Below, piece after piece: positions 7,641-15,200 of a DNA stretch of 30,800 nucleotides. Numbering within the stretch: the stretch's first letter is position 1; each line of letters starts with the position of its first letter. The DNA comes from Gammaproteobacteria bacterium UBA3498 (GTDB lineage: Bacteria > Pseudomonadota > Gammaproteobacteria > Pseudomonadales > Pseudohongiellaceae), in the NCBI GenBank assembly GCA_002377605.1, contig DFQD01000176.1, forward strand, positions 1 to 30,800, written 5' to 3'. Position numbers and translations under genes: made by a program. Below the pieces are notes generated by a model. It had not been told where the DNA came from and ran no database searches. It saw only the letters and a list, made by a program, of their open reading frames with translations.

Positions 7641-8612
7641 ATGCCAGACTACACACAGCTAAAGGGCGTAAGCAATATCGCAAATTCGATGATCTCTACA
7701 CAGGTCAGCGATAATGTAATAGAGTTTTTTAACTGGGGACTCCTTGAAGCTGGCGGATACTTCAATGTAAATATGCCAGCAAGCGGCTTGTATGGTGGTG
7801 ATAAGCATAAGCTTCGCCTAGTAGATGATCCTAATTATACTGCTGGGCAGGTCTGGGAGGGGTATAGATCTAACTGGGTTTGGGAAACTGGAGTTGCTCC
7901 TAGTACTCAACCCATTCAAATATCCGGTGTTTATGTCGGGGGAGACTTTCAACCCGGAACTGGTGTTGGTACATATGCACACCATGTAGACTATCCAAAC
8001 GGTAGGGTTGTATTCGATACAGCAATCGCCACAACTTCTACTGTATCAATTGAGTTTAGCTATAAGTGGGTAAATGTTATTAAGGCCGAGGGAATTCCTT
8101 GGTTTAGAGAGATTCAGTATAACTCACAGAGAGTTGACAGTGACCATTTTCTCCAGACGGGATCTGGCGATTGGTCTCAATTGGGGCAAAACAGGGTTCA
8201 ACTTCCCGCGATAGCGGTAGAGGTGGTTCCTAGAAGAAGATTTGAACCTCACGAATTAGGCTCTACTCGACGAGCCTATACAGATGTTTTACTGCATGTT
8301 TTGGCGGAAGAGGAATATACCGCTTCGCAGTTAGTAGACACTGTAACCCTACAAGAAGAAAAAACGCTGTGGATGTTTGACACTAACTTACTTGCCACAC
8401 AAAATAAATACCCCTTGAATTACAGGGGTGAGTTAACAACTCATGCTCTTGCCAGCGGAAGATATCCAGACTTGGTATCGGATACGGCAGATGGTGGATT
8501 ACGCTGGAAAAAGATGTTTATACCAACCTGTGTATCTCAGGGTTTAACCATGTTGAATCCAAATCTTTACGTTGGTACTGTTCGGATGACCACAGAGGTA
8601 ACTGGAATATGA
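7641..8612 (+). CDS. virion structural protein of the neck/tail region (323 aa)
   Basis: This is a 323-residue soluble protein with an aromatic-rich, largely beta-sheet N-terminal two-thirds. Notable segments are KLRLVDDPNYTAGQVWEG, a VYVGGDFQPGTGVGTY strand pair, and HHVDYPNGRVVFDTAI leading into a YKWVNV strand. The last third is helical (YTDVLLHVLAEEEYTASQLVD). The YPNGRVVFD pattern recurs in structural proteins of aquatic phages. It lies between the possible tail-completion gene and the probable tail tube gene, so a terminator, neck or capsid-vertex role is plausible. It is too short and lacks the features expected of a tail sheath. No enzyme motif was seen. Confidence 0.6.
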   Translation: MPDYTQLKGVSNIANSMISTQVSDNVIEFFNWGLLEAGGYFNVNMPASGLYGGDKHKLRLVDDPNYTAGQVWEGYRSNWVWETGVAPSTQPIQISGVYVGGDFQPGTGVGTYAHHVDYPNGRVVFDTAIATTSTVSIEFSYKWVNVIKAEGIPWFREIQYNSQRVDSDHFLQTGSGDWSQLGQNRVQLPAIAVEVVPRRRFEPHELGSTRRAYTDVLLHVLAEEEYTASQLVDTVTLQEEKTLWMFDTNLLATQNKYPLNYRGELTTHALASGRYPDLVSDTADGGLRWKKMFIPTCVSQGLTMLNPNLYVGTVRMTTEVTGI

Positions 8613-8714
8613 TATTTTACAGCAATTTTGATAAAATTGGTGTATTATAGATTAGCCCTACTAGACGATTAAGCTGGATAGAACATTTTTCGAAAATAAC
8701 GAGGAGATATCTCA
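8613..8714 (+). promoter_or_regulatory. 102-base leader upstream of the tail tube gene
   Basis: This AT-rich gap separates the neck block from the tube gene and is the natural place for a promoter. It holds an AT-rich hairpin, CAATTTT (8623-8629) pairing with AAAATTG (8633-8639) around a 3-base loop, and a perfect palindrome GAGATATCTC (8704-8713) between the GAGGAG Shine-Dalgarno sequence and the ATG. I find no convincing -35/-10 pair and no exact T4-late TATAAATA box, so promoter activity is only suspected from context. Confidence 0.4.
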
Positions 8715-9728
8715 ATGGCTCAAAATAAAAGAATCTTTTATGCTTGCCAAGGAGTTGCTATCACACCCATGGGTACTTTACCAGCCGGTAAATACTCCGT
8801 CTTTGGTGTCCAAAGTGTTGGTGTAACCAGTAACTTTACCCTTGACCAAGCTTTTGAATTCGGTCAGGTTGAAATTTACGAGAACATGGAAGAAGTTGCT
8901 GACGTTGAAGTAAACATTGAAAAGGTTATCGACGGCACGGCTTTGGTTTACTTGATGGCTGCTCGCAACGCGAGAAACGGTATTGCTGCCGGTTCTAATG
9001 ATAGATGCGATGTTTATCTAGCCATCTTTGATGACGCCAACGACTACATTTCGGGTGTTACTCCGAACTCAGTCATGATGGCTTCTGGTATGTATGTCAG
9101 TTCCGTTGCTTATACGTATCCCGTAGATGGTAACGCCACTGAATCTGTTACGCTTGTTGGCAACGATAAGGCTTGGAACAAAGCACACGAAGCTATTAAC
9201 TCCAACGTTGCTGGCAGAATTAGCACAGCAATGGGCGCCGCCGGTACTTTCAACACGTTTGATGGTAACGATGCTGCTCCTTCTGGTGTTGTAAGACGTA
9301 CCAAGATTGATATTGCTGGTTCAACTATTCCCGGCGATGTTCCCAATGTTGGCGACAACAAGGGTCACCTCCAGAATATCAGCGTTAGTGCTGACCTTGG
9401 TCGTGAAAACATTCTGGAACTTGGTCGTTTCGGTCCATTCCACCGATACGCTACGTTCCCGTTTGAAATTACTTCAGAATTCGAAACCGTTTCCACCACT
9501 GGTGACTTGGTTGGCGTTTCTGGCGACTACGAGAACTTGAGCAACAGAACCATCATTATCAAAGACGATGCTGGTACTGTTCTTGACCTTGGTACTAAGA
9601 ACAAGTTGTCGAGTGTTTCTTACACTGGTGGAGATACCGGTGGGGGTAACGCGACCGTAACTTATAGTTACTCAACCTTCAACAAGCTTGATGTAACTGG
9701 TCGTATTGATAACACTGGACTTATCTAA
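8715..9728 (+). CDS. probable tail tube protein (337 aa)
   Basis: This is the likely building block of the tail tube. The N-terminal third reads KYSVFGVQSVGVTSNFTLDQAFEFGQVEIYENMEE followed by DVEVNIEKVIDG and ALVYLMA; that pattern (a G-V-Q-S-V-G strand, a phenylalanine-glycine turn, then an E-V-x-I-E-K-V-I-D-G strand) is one I associate with phage tail tube proteins. The rest is beta-rich. Codon use differs from neighbours: AAC, GAC, TTC, CGT and GGT are favoured, as expected for a very abundant protein. The gene has a strong GAGGAG ribosome binding site, its own leader, and two hairpins after the stop. It is immediately upstream of the chaperone and tape measure genes, which agrees with this role. 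Confidence 0.75.
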   Translation: MAQNKRIFYACQGVAITPMGTLPAGKYSVFGVQSVGVTSNFTLDQAFEFGQVEIYENMEEVADVEVNIEKVIDGTALVYLMAARNARNGIAAGSNDRCDVYLAIFDDANDYISGVTPNSVMMASGMYVSSVAYTYPVDGNATESVTLVGNDKAWNKAHEAINSNVAGRISTAMGAAGTFNTFDGNDAAPSGVVRRTKIDIAGSTIPGDVPNVGDNKGHLQNISVSADLGRENILELGRFGPFHRYATFPFEITSEFETVSTTGDLVGVSGDYENLSNRTIIIKDDAGTVLDLGTKNKLSSVSYTGGDTGGGNATVTYSYSTFNKLDVTGRIDNTGLI

Positions 9729-9747
9729 GATAAATAGAGGGTTTTGC

Positions 9748-9770
9748 GGGGCTAGGAAATTACTAGCCCC
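9748..9770 (+). terminator. GC-rich stem-loop after the tail tube gene
   Basis: GGGGCTAG (9748-9755) pairs perfectly with CTAGCCCC (9763-9770) around a seven-base loop, 19 bases after the tube stop codon. The following sequence CTTCCTTT is pyrimidine-rich but not a clean T-run. It may be a weak terminator or a stem that protects the 3' end of the tube mRNA. Confidence 0.65.
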
Positions 9771-9778
9771 CTTCCTTT

Positions 9779-9845
9779 GTCAGTTCGTAAGCGATAGCCT
9801 ATATGTAAATATAAGGACAGGCAAGTTATCGAACTGACTTTTTTT
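9779..9845 (+). terminator. long stem-loop with T7 tract, probable intrinsic terminator
   Basis: GTCAGTT (9779-9785) pairs with AACTGAC (9832-9838), immediately followed by seven T residues (9839-9845). Inside this, CGATA (9792-9796) can pair with TATCG (9827-9831), and CCTATAT can fold back on ATATAAGG around GTAA, with internal bulges. The alternative outer stem GTCAGTTCG/CGAACTGAC (9779-9787 with 9830-9838) is nine perfect pairs. The position between the tube gene and the downstream genes supports attenuation after the most highly expressed gene. Confidence 0.75.
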
Positions 9846-9863
9846 ATATCTAGTGGGTGAGAT

Positions 9864-10898
9864 ATGGAAGTTTATCAGCAGGAGTTTTTACTAGCTAAAA
9901 TAATAGCTGGATATTCCAGATACAAATTACCAAAGAATGTTTCTGTTATAGTTAAGCCTGCTACTATTGATCAAAATTATATAGCTCAAGAAGTTTTTCG
10001 TGAAACTTATGAGTTAGCAGAAGATCGGGGAATATTTACATCTAAGGACATCTTGAATATCATGATAGAAAATGATATGTGGACACCTCTGGATGTCAAG
10101 AGAGAGGAACAAATACCCAAGGACATAGAAAATATTAAAGTTGAAATGTTTAAGAACGCATTTAAACTACAGGAGAGAGAGACAAGAAGAAAAATTTTGA
10201 GAAATATGGAAGAACAGCTTCAAAAAGTGATAGTGAAAAAACATTCATATGATTTTGTTACGTGTGAAGGTCTTTCAACTTATGCTAGATGGAATTGGAT
10301 TATAGAAAACTGTACATATTTTGAAGATGGAACACATTTCAATTGGGGAGTTTGCGGTATTTCTACTATATTACAAAAATTTAGAGATGACATGTTGTCA
10401 GATAAACAATTTAGAGAGTTGTCTAGAAGCGATAATTGGAGACAGGTTTGGTCAGCCAGTAAAAAAGAGGGTTCTATTTTTGGAAAGCCAGCATCCGAAT
10501 TTACTTCAGAACAAAAGAGTCTTTGTATGTGGTCTGGGTTATATGACAGTGTTTATGAATCTCCAGAAGCCCCAGCAGAAGAAATTATAGAGGATGACGA
10601 TCTTTTAGATGGATGGCTAATTCATCAAAGAAGAAAAAGTGAACAAGAAAAGAAGAAGAAAAAAGCCGAGGGAGTTCTTGGAAGGAATTCTGAAGCTGAT
10701 GACATCTTTGTTATGGCTCACAATAGAGAGGATGCTCTTGAGGTTGAGTCTATGAATGATGATGTAGCGACTATGATCAAGAAGGAAAGACAGATTTATA
10801 AAGACAGCATGGATGGACCTGTTAAAGATTCACAGTTACCGGATGTAAGACGTGGTATAATGGCTCAGGCCAGAGAACAATTCAAAAATCGCAGATAA
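9864..10898 (+). CDS. hypothetical tail-assembly region protein (344 aa)
   Basis: I do not recognise the family. The protein is almost wholly alpha-helical and charged. Residues about 60-140 are acidic/basic helices (ENDMWTPLDVKREEQIPKD; KLQERETRRKILRNMEEQLQ). A central Trp/Cys-rich segment follows (YARWNWIIENCTYF, then NWGVCGISTIL). The region around residues 235-275 has an acidic EEIIEDDDLLDGW stretch and a Lys-rich HQRRKSEQEKKKKKAEG. The C-terminus is again charged. It is the first gene after the tube terminators and lies before the tape measure gene, where tail assembly chaperones are normally found, which is the best functional guess. A modest GGGTGAG ribosome binding site precedes the ATG. 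Confidence 0.62.
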   Translation: MEVYQQEFLLAKIIAGYSRYKLPKNVSVIVKPATIDQNYIAQEVFRETYELAEDRGIFTSKDILNIMIENDMWTPLDVKREEQIPKDIENIKVEMFKNAFKLQERETRRKILRNMEEQLQKVIVKKHSYDFVTCEGLSTYARWNWIIENCTYFEDGTHFNWGVCGISTILQKFRDDMLSDKQFRELSRSDNWRQVWSASKKEGSIFGKPASEFTSEQKSLCMWSGLYDSVYESPEAPAEEIIEDDDLLDGWLIHQRRKSEQEKKKKKAEGVLGRNSEADDIFVMAHNREDALEVESMNDDVATMIKKERQIYKDSMDGPVKDSQLPDVRRGIMAQAREQFKNRR

Positions 10899-10912
10899 GA
10901 AGGGAGGATAAA

Positions 10913-11293
10913 ATGGATCAGGATTATAATCAATTAATAAAAGCTTCTATGGATTTTAAACAGAAAAAAGAAGAGAAGTACAAGGAAGCTTCAGCAAGTA
11001 GGTTGTCTAAGATAGCTAAGAAAAAAATACAGACTACAATGATTGGTTCTCTAAGTACGGTAGAGAAGTTTTTTGGGTTTCTGTGGGGACATGGTAACTC
11101 TGAAGAGTTGACCCCAGAACAAGAACACATGAAGAATTTGTTTGATGAAGCGAGAGCAGAAATTTTAGACCGAGGAAATTCTCAGATTAGGAATCTAGAA
11201 ACCGAGGTTTCTCAGTACGATATCAGTTGGAAAAGATATCATGTAACACTACCTGTTATTAATGTGGAAAATGAGGAGGACGAAAATGTCTGA
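10913..11293 (+). CDS. hypothetical tail-assembly region protein, possible chaperone (126 aa)
   Basis: This is a small, highly charged protein with a strong GGGAGG ribosome binding site. The first 50 residues are Lys/Glu/Ser-rich and helical (MDFKQKKEEKYKEASASRL, then KIAKKKIQTT). Residues about 55-70 hold an aromatic FFGFLWGHG segment. The C-terminus is acidic (NVENEEDENV). Its stop overlaps the next gene by eight bases, which suggests coupled translation. No family is recognised. Its location between tube and tape measure genes and its small size fit a tail assembly chaperone, but no frameshift fusion typical of gpG/gpGT systems is evident. Confidence 0.62.
   Translation: MDQDYNQLIKASMDFKQKKEEKYKEASASRLSKIAKKKIQTTMIGSLSTVEKFFGFLWGHGNSEELTPEQEHMKNLFDEARAEILDRGNSQIRNLETEVSQYDISWKRYHVTLPVINVENEEDENV
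11273..11279 (+). promoter_or_regulatory. ribosome binding site that sets the start of the next gene
   Basis: GAGGAGG lies six bases before the ATG at 11286, inside the 3' end of the preceding gene. It favours that ATG over the in-frame ATG at 11262, which lies upstream of this site and lacks its own good Shine-Dalgarno sequence. Confidence 0.8.
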
Positions 11294-12197
11294 TGATGTT
11301 AGAGTTGTTGTGTCTAATGATGAAGATGGTAACGAAGTAAAGGTGGCTGTCTTGAAGCCGAAGTCTAACCATCTAAGGGAGGCCCAGTTGGCCTATAACC
11401 GAGCTTTTAGAGACGCCTTGGAATCGGGCGCACTTCTTAGACAGAAGCTCGAAGATCATATGCGTGAGCAGGGTATCTGGGATGATGCCAAGCAAAAACA
11501 ATATGATGATGTAAATAAAACCATTCTAGACGGCGAGAAAAAGTTGGCTAAGGGTGGAATTAGTTTGTCTGAAGCTAAAACTTTAGCATTAGACATGAGA
11601 GTTGCCAGAGGTGAGCTAAGAGATCTTATTGCTGAAAGAACAGTCATGGATGGTAATACGGCTGAAGGTCAGGCAGACAACGCCAGATTCAATGCTCTAA
11701 TAGGAGAGTGTGTTGTAAGTTCAGACAATAACAATGTTAAAAAATTCGAAACCCTCGAAGATTATGATGCTGTTGCTTCCCAGCCTTGGGCTGTAGAGGC
11801 TGCCAGCCAACTAGCCAATATGCTGTATGATCTCGATCCCAATTATGATAATAACCTTCCTGAAAATAAGTTCCTAAAGGATTACTCATTTGTTAATGAG
11901 GATCTTAGGCTAGTCAACGATGATGGACATCTTGTAGATAGCCAAGGAAGACTTATCAATGAAGAAGGTCGTTTCATTGCCTATGATGATAAAGGTGAAG
12001 AATATTTTATTGATATTGAAGGCAATGCTCTTACTGAAGAGGGAGATTATGTGGTTGAATTTCAACCGTTTCTAGATGACTCTGGAAAGCCGGTTAGCAA
12101 ACCCGGTGAGGAAACCGAGACCGCGACGGCTACCAAAAAGAAAAGAACTACAAGAAAGAAGAAGACCGAAGAGGAAACTGAAGAAGCAGAAAACTAA
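11286..12197 (+). CDS. hypothetical tail-assembly region protein with short Gly-turn repeats (303 aa)
   Basis: The start chosen is the ATG six bases after GAGGAGG, giving MSDDVRVVVSNDEDG; it overlaps the previous gene by eight bases. Residues about 30-130 are helical and charged. Residues about 205-255 contain consecutive units of roughly eight residues with a central acidic-Gly turn: RLVNDDGH, LVDSQGR, LINEEGR, then looser copies ending EEGDYVVEF. The last 45 residues are Lys/Glu/Thr-rich (KKKRTTRKKKTEEETEE) and look disordered. Position just before the terminator and the tape measure gene suggests a tape-measure chaperone, with the charged tail perhaps contacting the huge tape measure protein. 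No family name can be given. Confidence 0.65.
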   Translation: MSDDVRVVVSNDEDGNEVKVAVLKPKSNHLREAQLAYNRAFRDALESGALLRQKLEDHMREQGIWDDAKQKQYDDVNKTILDGEKKLAKGGISLSEAKTLALDMRVARGELRDLIAERTVMDGNTAEGQADNARFNALIGECVVSSDNNNVKKFETLEDYDAVASQPWAVEAASQLANMLYDLDPNYDNNLPENKFLKDYSFVNEDLRLVNDDGHLVDSQGRLINEEGRFIAYDDKGEEYFIDIEGNALTEEGDYVVEFQPFLDDSGKPVSKPGEETETATATKKKRTTRKKKTEEETEEAEN

Positions 12198-12207
12198 CGG
12201 GTAGAAG

Positions 12208-12263
12208 TGTGGGTGTACTGGATAGCGTGAATTTTTTGCGCTACCAGTATGCCCATATTTTTT
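12208..12263 (+). terminator. strong intrinsic terminator before the tape measure gene
   Basis: TGTGGGTGTACTGG-A-TAGCG (12208-12227) pairs with CGCTACCAGTATGCCCATA (12239-12257), giving about 19 base pairs with one bulged A and two or three G-T pairs, around an 11-base loop. Six T residues follow at 12258-12263. The tape measure Shine-Dalgarno sequence (AGAGG, 12268-12272) begins five bases later, so transcription of the tape measure gene must either read through this element or start right next to it. Confidence 0.85.
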
Positions 12264-12278
12264 ATATAGAGGTTAATC

Positions 12279-15200
12279 ATGTCCAGTAGATTTAATTTGA
12301 CAGCAGAGCTTACCATTCAGGCTGTCAATATTAGAGATGTTGCTAAAACTATTAGGCGTGAGCTTAAGGACGTAGTAGTTACGGTCAGGGTTGAAGCCGA
12401 TACTAGAGATCTAGAGAAAACAAGAACCGCTCTTGAGAGAACAAGAAGAAGTGCCGATGAAGCTGGCAATAGCATGGAAGCTTTCGGTAGAAATGCTGGT
12501 CTGGCCGCTAAGAGATTTGCCGGTTTCACTATTGCTACCGCAGCAATTGTAGGTCTGGCACGAGCAGTTTCGAACGCTACTAAAGAAGCAATAGCCTTTG
12601 AAAGAGAATTAGTTAAAATCAGTCAGGTCACAGGGAAGACCACCAAAGACCTAAAAAACTTTACTTCAGCAGTTACGAACACAGCAACCACTATGGGTGT
12701 TGCATCCTCTTCGTTGCTGACGGTATCCAGAACACTAGCTCAGGCAGGTTTGACCGCTAGGCAAACTGCCAAGGCTATGAATATCTTGGCCAAGACTGAC
12801 CTCGCCCCCACTTTTGATAATTTAACGGCGACCACAGAAGGTGCCATTGCCATCCTGAGACAGTTTGGTTCTCAGGGAAGAACTACTGCGCAAGATATTG
12901 CCAACTTAGAAAAACAGTTAGGCGCTATCAATGCTGTATCAAAGAAATTCGCCGTAGAATCTGCCGATTTAATTACCGCAGTACGTCGTACTGGTGGAGT
13001 GTTTAAGTCTGCCGGTGGCAATTTAAATGAACTTATTGGACTGTTTACTTCTGTTAGATCGACCACGCGAGAAAGTGCTGAAACAATCGCTACTGGTTTC
13101 CGTACTATTTTTACCAGAATACAGCGCGTAGAAACTATCGACCAGCTAAAAAAACTGGGTATCCAGTTGCAGGATGTTAGGGGTAAATTTGTTGGTCCGA
13201 TGGAAGCTATTAGAAGGTTGAGTCAGGCACTTAAAACCTTGGACCCCAAGGACTTCAGATTCAACCAGATCGTCGAACAGCTTGGTGGTTTCCGTCAGAT
13301 CAGTAAAGTCATCCCCTTAATCCAGCAATTTGATGTGGCCACTAGAGCTTACACCGTTGCCCAAAGGGGAGCTAACTCTCTTACAGCCGACGCTCAAAAA
13401 GCTCAGAAAGCTTTGCAGGTACAGATATCTAAAGTTAAAGAAGAATTTTCGGCACTGGTGCGTAAGGTGGCTGACAGCGAATCATTCCGCACCATGGTCG
13501 ATTTGGGGCTTAAGCTAGCCTCTGCTTTCATTAAGGTGGCGGATGCTCTTACTCCACTGCTTCCCATGCTTGTAACACTTTCTACACTTAGAATAGGTAT
13601 GGCGATTCCCTCTTTTGCTAGAGGTCTTGCAACTCCAGTAACCAGAGGGCGTGGTGGACCAATTAAAAGGTTTGCCAGTGGGGGCGTAGTTCCGGGTCAA
13701 GGAAACAGGGATACCGTTCCTGCGATGTTAACTCCGGGCGAATTTGTTATCAAGAAGAGTTCCGTAAAAAGCCTTGGGGCTGGCAATCTTCAGCAGATGA
13801 ATGAGCGTGGTCGTGGCGGGTCAATACAGCGTTTCAGTAATGGTGGTGGTCCAAAAAGGCAGACTATGAAGGAGGGGGAAATTAGGATTACGGGCGGCAG
13901 GGAAAGGACTGGTGCTCTGGTAATGAACGGGGGAAAAGATGGTGGCTCCCAAAAATTGGAAGTTGGTATAGGTACAGCAAGAAGAGATGCCGGTACTGGA
14001 AAAGAGAGGTTGGACAGGCTTATTGATACAAAAAAGAAGAAAGGAATAAAAGTCACGAAAGTTACAGCGGCTACCAGATTATACAACCCCAGCGATACAT
14101 TCAGAGAAGATTTTGAAGCCGACGTAGCAAAACCTCTTCAGCAAAGCTTGGAAAAGATAGCTGCCAGAGGTCCACGAGCAGTTAGACAGAGATCAGACTA
14201 TCAAAAAGAGATTGCAAATGTTCTAGAGGAGCAAAGAGAAGCTGTTACGGGAAGTTTGGCGGAAGCTTCCATCAGGGGTTTTACGGGGGTATTCAAAAAA
14301 GGGTCGGGAAAGCAGGTATGGGAATTTAAAGAAGGAGAAACAGCCGACCCCGGATTTGCTGATCTTATTGGTCAGAAACAATACAATCTTTTTAAAAACG
14401 CTAAGTACGCAGATGTCAAGAATAGTTTCAGTGATACTGCCAAAAGCAGCCTCGTTGGAAAACAGCTAAAAACTATTGCTAAAGAAGGAAAAGAGTCAGG
14501 TCTTCAGTTCCAGAACATGGGGGGCTTTATACAGAGACTGAATGGTGGCGGAATTGCAGCAAAGCTAGAAATAGGCCAAATATTGGGAATGTTGTCTGCG
14601 GGTGTCGGGAAAGGTGTGGGGCCGGGGACTTACGAGGGGACTTGGGTTAATAGGACTGCTCTAGCTAAGAAAGAGCCAATTGAGTCATTTGACCCACTTA
14701 TTGAACAAGCTTTCATGAAAAAATTTGGTATTAACATACGTAAAGGTAAGGTTGGAAGAGGTACTGATGGAATTGCGAAAAGTATTGCTGAGCGTATTCA
14801 GCTTAGTGCTCGGGTTGATGCCGATCTTGTCAACAAGGGTGAACCCGCTGAGTTGTATAATAGTTTTGCTAGAGAAATTGGAGCAGAGTATGACAAAAAC
14901 CTCGTCCAAGGAGAACGTAGTAAGACGAAAGTAATGACCGCAAGAGGGGGCGGCGGAAGGAAAAGGTCAATATCAGCGGCAAGAGGGATTTTGAGGGATG
15001 GGGCAAAATCCGCTCTCAAGCGAATAAATGCGAAGGATGTAGACAAACTTGCAAATAACTTCGCATTCGCTGGGAAAGATGCCGTAAAAGAATTAACGGA
15101 AGGAAAAAAACCTAAAAAAGACAGTATCACTGTGGCGGCTGGAATAGTTTTCGAAGATTTAGTGACGCAGGCTCTGGGCAACGATCCCATAGATATTGCC

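Noticed and set aside
7641..8612. Idea that this gene encodes a tail sheath protein
   Set aside because: At 323 residues it is short for a sheath, and the sequence shows no sheath-like C-terminal domain. A neck or structural role is more cautious.
8616..8648. TTTACA or TTGATA with TATTAT as a sigma70-like promoter upstream of the tube gene
   Set aside because: The spacers are 21 and 9 bases, both outside the functional range.
9729..9736. GATAAATA, one base from the T4-type late promoter box TATAAATA
   Set aside because: It lies right at the end of the tube gene and immediately upstream of two terminator-like hairpins, so transcripts from it would be terminated at once. A single near-match in AT-rich DNA is expected by chance.
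10960..11030. A-rich slippery stretches that might drive a -1 frameshift in a gpG/gpGT-type chaperone
   Set aside because: The A runs are not in the X-XXY-YYZ phase needed, and no sensible extension in the -1 frame was seen. The three genes here look like separate, well-initiated frames.
11262..11285. Upstream ATG for the 303-residue tail-assembly region gene
   Set aside because: The GAGGAGG site sits downstream of it and correctly spaced for the ATG at 11286, so the later start is preferred.
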